A DNA stretch of 64,000 bases from Spinacia oleracea (Eukaryota; Streptophyta; Magnoliopsida; Caryophyllales; Amaranthaceae), in assembly GCF_020520425.1 (NCBI RefSeq), contig NC_079488.1, positions 91,617,285 through 91,681,284 of the forward strand, in the 5' to 3' direction. The position numbers were made by a program, and so were the translations under genes. Positions 61,001 to 64,000 of this stretch are shown here, one piece after another; position 1 is the first letter of the stretch; each line of letters opens with the position of its first letter. The notes below the pieces were generated by a model. It was given only the letters and a program-made list of their open reading frames with translations. It was not told the origin of the DNA and did not search any database.

Positions 61001-61460
61001 AATCATGAAGTAAAACATCAAAGCAAAAGGAGTTGACAACTTTATTGGCAAGATAATGATACGAAAGTCTCACCTAAGGAAAACAAGAATGCCAGGAGAT
61101 TATGCATCACAACAACATCTTACGGCTCCCCATTTTTGTATCTCTTGGCACTACCCCGTGCTTCTATAGACTATAGTATAAAGGTAGCAAGAGAAGTAAT
61201 GAATCATATGTGCCCCCTCGTTGTACTTTAACTACCCTTAAATAGTATTATTTGAAATTTGTACTAAGATACACTCTTTGATCCTCTATCACAATGTAGA
61301 GTTAGACTATCAAACCCACAAAATAGCATAATGGAAGCAACTTGCATCTTAACAATGAGCCATTTTAGCAAACAGTGATACAATCATATTCTGAAGATTT
61401 GGGCTCTCTCCTTCAACATTGAAATAAACAAATTTTATTGAAGATTTGGACTTTCTCACC
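61001..61460. other. ABCC 3' flank
   Basis: Contains the 3' untranslated region. No single polyadenylation signal stands out, and no further gene is seen. Confidence 0.35.
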
Positions 61461-61469
61461 TACACTACC

Positions 61470-61585
61470 CCAAATGAAACTGTAAGGTACCAAATGCAGT
61501 GGCAATTAGATGCCCTAGGGTATGAAACTCGAATCCGAGCAAGGGGGCAATACCCAACCACTGAGCTGCCAGCTACGCCTCATCC
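61470..61585 (-). mobile_element. tRNA-derived SINE-like sequence
   Basis: On the minus strand TGGCAGCTCAGTGGTTGGG resembles RNA polymerase III box A, and GGATTCGAGTTTC, about 35 bp further on, resembles box B. The spacing suits a SINE head. No cloverleaf or clear tail is visible, so this is not a tRNA gene. Its boundaries are approximate. Confidence 0.5.
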
Positions 61586-62191
61586 TACATTCCTACCCCA
61601 TCTATAGTACTACAATCAAAATAAAAATTAGCGGAACCAATAATTAATCAAACATGAAGTGAAGAACTAATAACAATTCAGATTGCAAAACTGGGATAAT
61701 GATTTGGATAATAACCCTTCAATTGGTTGCTTTATTTGAACATAATTCAAGTAATTTTTTCAAAAGTTCCAGTCATATGAACGAAATCATGAAACAAATG
61801 TCTTCTACCTTGAAATTTGGTAATTTACCTTGAAATTTGGTCTGATGATTGAGGAAAACCGGCGGAATTTTGAGGAGATTTGGGGTTGTGATAAATTTGA
61901 AGGAAGATGAACTGTTGTTAGTGTTGTGAAGTTGTCAATTTTCCAATTCAAAGAAGTGATAAGGTCATACCGTTTGAGTAGCGGGTAGCGGTCAAATAGT
62001 AGAGGGTAGAGGTTAGCTGTCAAAGTAGCGGTTGATAATATAAGTGTTTGGCAAAAGTAGCGGTTGAAATTACAAAAGAAATATATAATATATTTAGTTA
62101 AAAATTAAATAAATTCAATCCATAAATGTGATTCTTTTGGGGTAACGATTCTTAACTATGAAACAAATGTATGGAAGAAATTCCTTACATA
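61586..62191. other. No gene; TAGCGG-rich patch at 61975-62070
   Basis: Several TAGCGG(G/T)T phrases recall the repeat at 45.6 kb. The remainder is plain AT-rich sequence. Confidence 0.35.
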
Positions 62192-62200
62192 TAGAAATAA

Positions 62201-63470
62201 GGAAAATTTGGTAATATTAATCCAACCTTTGACCGATTTTCTTTAATTAAGCCTACATATGAGATATTATTTAATAATCCGAACTTTTATACCTATATTC
62301 TTTTGTTGGTCCCGACAGGTAACACACCTGCTATAGAAGGTTACCTGTACACGTGTCACTTTCTAATTTATCCAAAAAATCCTTTTTTTTCCTTATTATT
62401 CCATTGCTCTTTTCTTCAACTGTCCGCGGGAAGCCCTCCTTCCTCGTGCTGCCTAGCTAGCCAGCTCCCACGTAATCAATGCAACCATCTTCCCCATTTC
62501 TTTTCTCTCTCCTACGGGATCCATCAATCTCCCCTTCTCATAGTTGGTTATTCTATTATCATATTCCTCTCTCCTGTAATCCCGTAGAACACCATTGTTT
62601 TTAGCAACCTGAGATTTCTTTGATGTATCTCTAATTCATCATTGATCTATCTCAAGTATAATATCTCTTAAATGTATCTCTAATTGACTCCCAACGTATT
62701 CAATATTTTTTTTTCTCAATTCATTTAAATCCAAAAATCAATCTACTCAAATTAATCCCAATGTGTACATGGTACTGTTCTATGGATTTCGAATAGACGA
62801 ACATCTCTCCATTTCCTTCTCGTTCTCTCTCCTTCTATGTGCGGTCAGCGACCAACAACCACCCACGGGCCACGGCCAAAACCACCATTGATGACCACCG
62901 GTCTTCCGTGAGCCAGACGTTGTTGAATTCAATCCACAGCGGGACATTGTGGATGGTATGACAGTAATAGTTGTAGCCAAATTGGTGAGAGAACTAACAG
63001 CAAAAATTTCAAAGTAATAGCATTGTAAAAATAATAATATAAATGAAGGTTCTTGAGGAGATCAACAATGGTGTGGAGGGAGGAAAGAGGAGATTTTAGA
63101 ATTAATTAGAATTCATTGTTTTTAATTATCAAAATCATAATTTATTTCAGTTAATTTTATTTTTAATGCGTATTAATTAAGTAGTAGGAGTAGATTGGAT
63201 TAGTTTTGAAAGTTGATGACTGAGAAATTTAGAAGCCATTAACGGCTTGTAGCAGAGGTGAGAAAGGGAAATTAAAAAACAGAAAAAAATAAAAAGAAAA
63301 CATTAATGTAGGGAAGGTGGAGGAACTTTGACAATTTTATCCGGTTACCGGTCAATGTGACCCATCAAAAGAAAATAGGTATAAAAGTTCGGATTATTAA
63401 ATAATATCTCATATGTAGGCTTAATTAAAGAAAATCGGTCAAAGGTTGGATTAATATTAACAAATTTTCC
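62201..63470. mobile_element. Non-autonomous MULE, 1,270 bp
   Basis: Starts GGAAAATTTGGTAATATTAA and ends in its complement, with 9-bp flanks TAGAAATAA (62192-62200) and TAAAAATAA (63471-63479), one mismatch. The inverted repeats are about 140 bp and closely related to those of the 51.15-kb element. The interior has CT-rich and short open stretches that I do not recognise, so captured host sequence is possible but unproven. Confidence 0.87.
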
Positions 63471-63546
63471 TAAAAATAAAGATTACATTGTTCCTTTAAT
63501 AAATAAATCATGTCAAATCGTTCTTGATATAAGTAGTTTGCAATAA

Positions 63547-64000
63547 TTAAATGTTTCTTCTAGCTTTCCATAAATCATCAGCAATACGATCACGGATAAC
63601 CTTCATTTCAGTATATATTCCAACTCCATTTTCACTATTTGAAACGGCATGAACATCGGGAAGCTCAAATGAGGGTATAAAATTTGGATAATCCTCTAAC
63701 ACTCGAAAAAGGGGATCATCTGGAGAATTTATCCTTATATAGTTATGTAGTGCAAATGTAGCGACCATAATTTGTATTTGCATCTCAATACTAAATTGTG
63801 GCATTTTAGTAAGTATCTTCCATCTCTGCTTCAAAACTCCGAAAGATCTCTCAATGCAACTTCTAAGAGATGAGTGCCATCTATTAAAAGTTTCTCGATC
63901 ATTTTTTGGAGGCACGTACTCAAATTGTGACTTATGATACCTTATCTTTGGATATGGTACTAGATAACCTCTACGATCTGGATACCCTTTATCAGCCAAG
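63547..64000 (-). CDS. PIF/Harbinger transposase (HARBI1-like), 3' part only
   Basis: The 150 visible residues run out of the window at the right edge, so the N-terminus and first catalytic aspartate are not seen. Present are ADKGYPDRRGYL with the second aspartate, FNRWHSSLRSCIERSFGVLK with the catalytic glutamate, RWKIL, and ALHNYIR, all classical DDE_4 nuclease landmarks. The frame is uninterrupted to its stop at 63547. It would excise and insert PIF-type elements with 3-bp duplications, such as the Tourist-like MITE at 59.0 kb, though their end match cannot be tested here. Confidence 0.9.
   Translation of the reverse strand, partial: LADKGYPDRRGYLVPYPKIRYHKSQFEYVPPKNDRETFNRWHSSLRSCIERSFGVLKQRWKILTKMPQFSIEMQIQIMVATFALHNYIRINSPDDPLFRVLEDYPNFIPSFELPDVHAVSNSENGVGIYTEMKVIRDRIADDLWKARRNI

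Noticed and set aside
61524-61571. tRNA gene on the minus strand
   Set aside because: Box A/B-like sequences only. Acceptor and anticodon stems do not pair, so it is called SINE-like.

Overview
This is nuclear DNA from a flowering plant. Genes carry many short introns with GT-AG borders, plant transposon families fill the spaces, and most of it is AT-rich. A core eudicot is likely. Amaranthaceae/Caryophyllales (spinach, beet or quinoa type) is a guess from general character and was not tested.

Layout. (1) 1-9.1 kb: a minus-strand, multi-exon gene of the plant Ulp1/C48 cysteine-protease type, broken by stops and frameshifts, whose introns are packed with a ~21-bp minisatellite. (2) 9.6-14.95 kb: a structurally complete Mutator-like element (MULE) with ~190-bp terminal inverted repeats, a perfect 9-bp target duplication and a three-exon transposase gene with a few breaks. 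It also holds a decayed GRF zinc-finger gene, which contains a hAT-type MITE. (3) 15.2-19 kb: a 1-kb hAT-like element with a perfect 8-bp duplication lying beside a mariner transposase remnant, then a frameshifted LINE fragment. (4) 19.4-32.2 kb: an intact 34-exon plus-strand gene for DNA2/JHS1, the replication helicase-nuclease, with E2F-type sites upstream. (5) 32.5-44.1 kb: a full-length young Ty3/gypsy Tat-lineage retrotransposon. Its sense polyprotein has three stops and one frameshift, but it carries an uninterrupted six-exon antisense gene. (6) 44-54.4 kb: a gene-free transposon graveyard with Helitron ends, a Stowaway MITE and two short MULE derivatives. (7) 54.5-61.0 kb: an intact ten-exon ABCC (MRP-type) transporter gene with a Tourist-like MITE in one intron. 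(8) 61-64 kb: a SINE-like piece, another MULE derivative and the 3' end of a PIF/Harbinger transposase gene that leaves the window.

The two host genes are unrelated: DNA2 works in nuclear DNA replication and repair, and the ABCC protein in membrane export. Both exon maps stay in frame end to end (1,434 and 1,500 residues), which strongly supports them. The most unusual items are the intact antisense gene inside a broken retrotransposon, the introns overrun by one minisatellite, and the MULE together with small relatives that share its sub-terminal motif. All calls come from reading the sequence; no database search was run.
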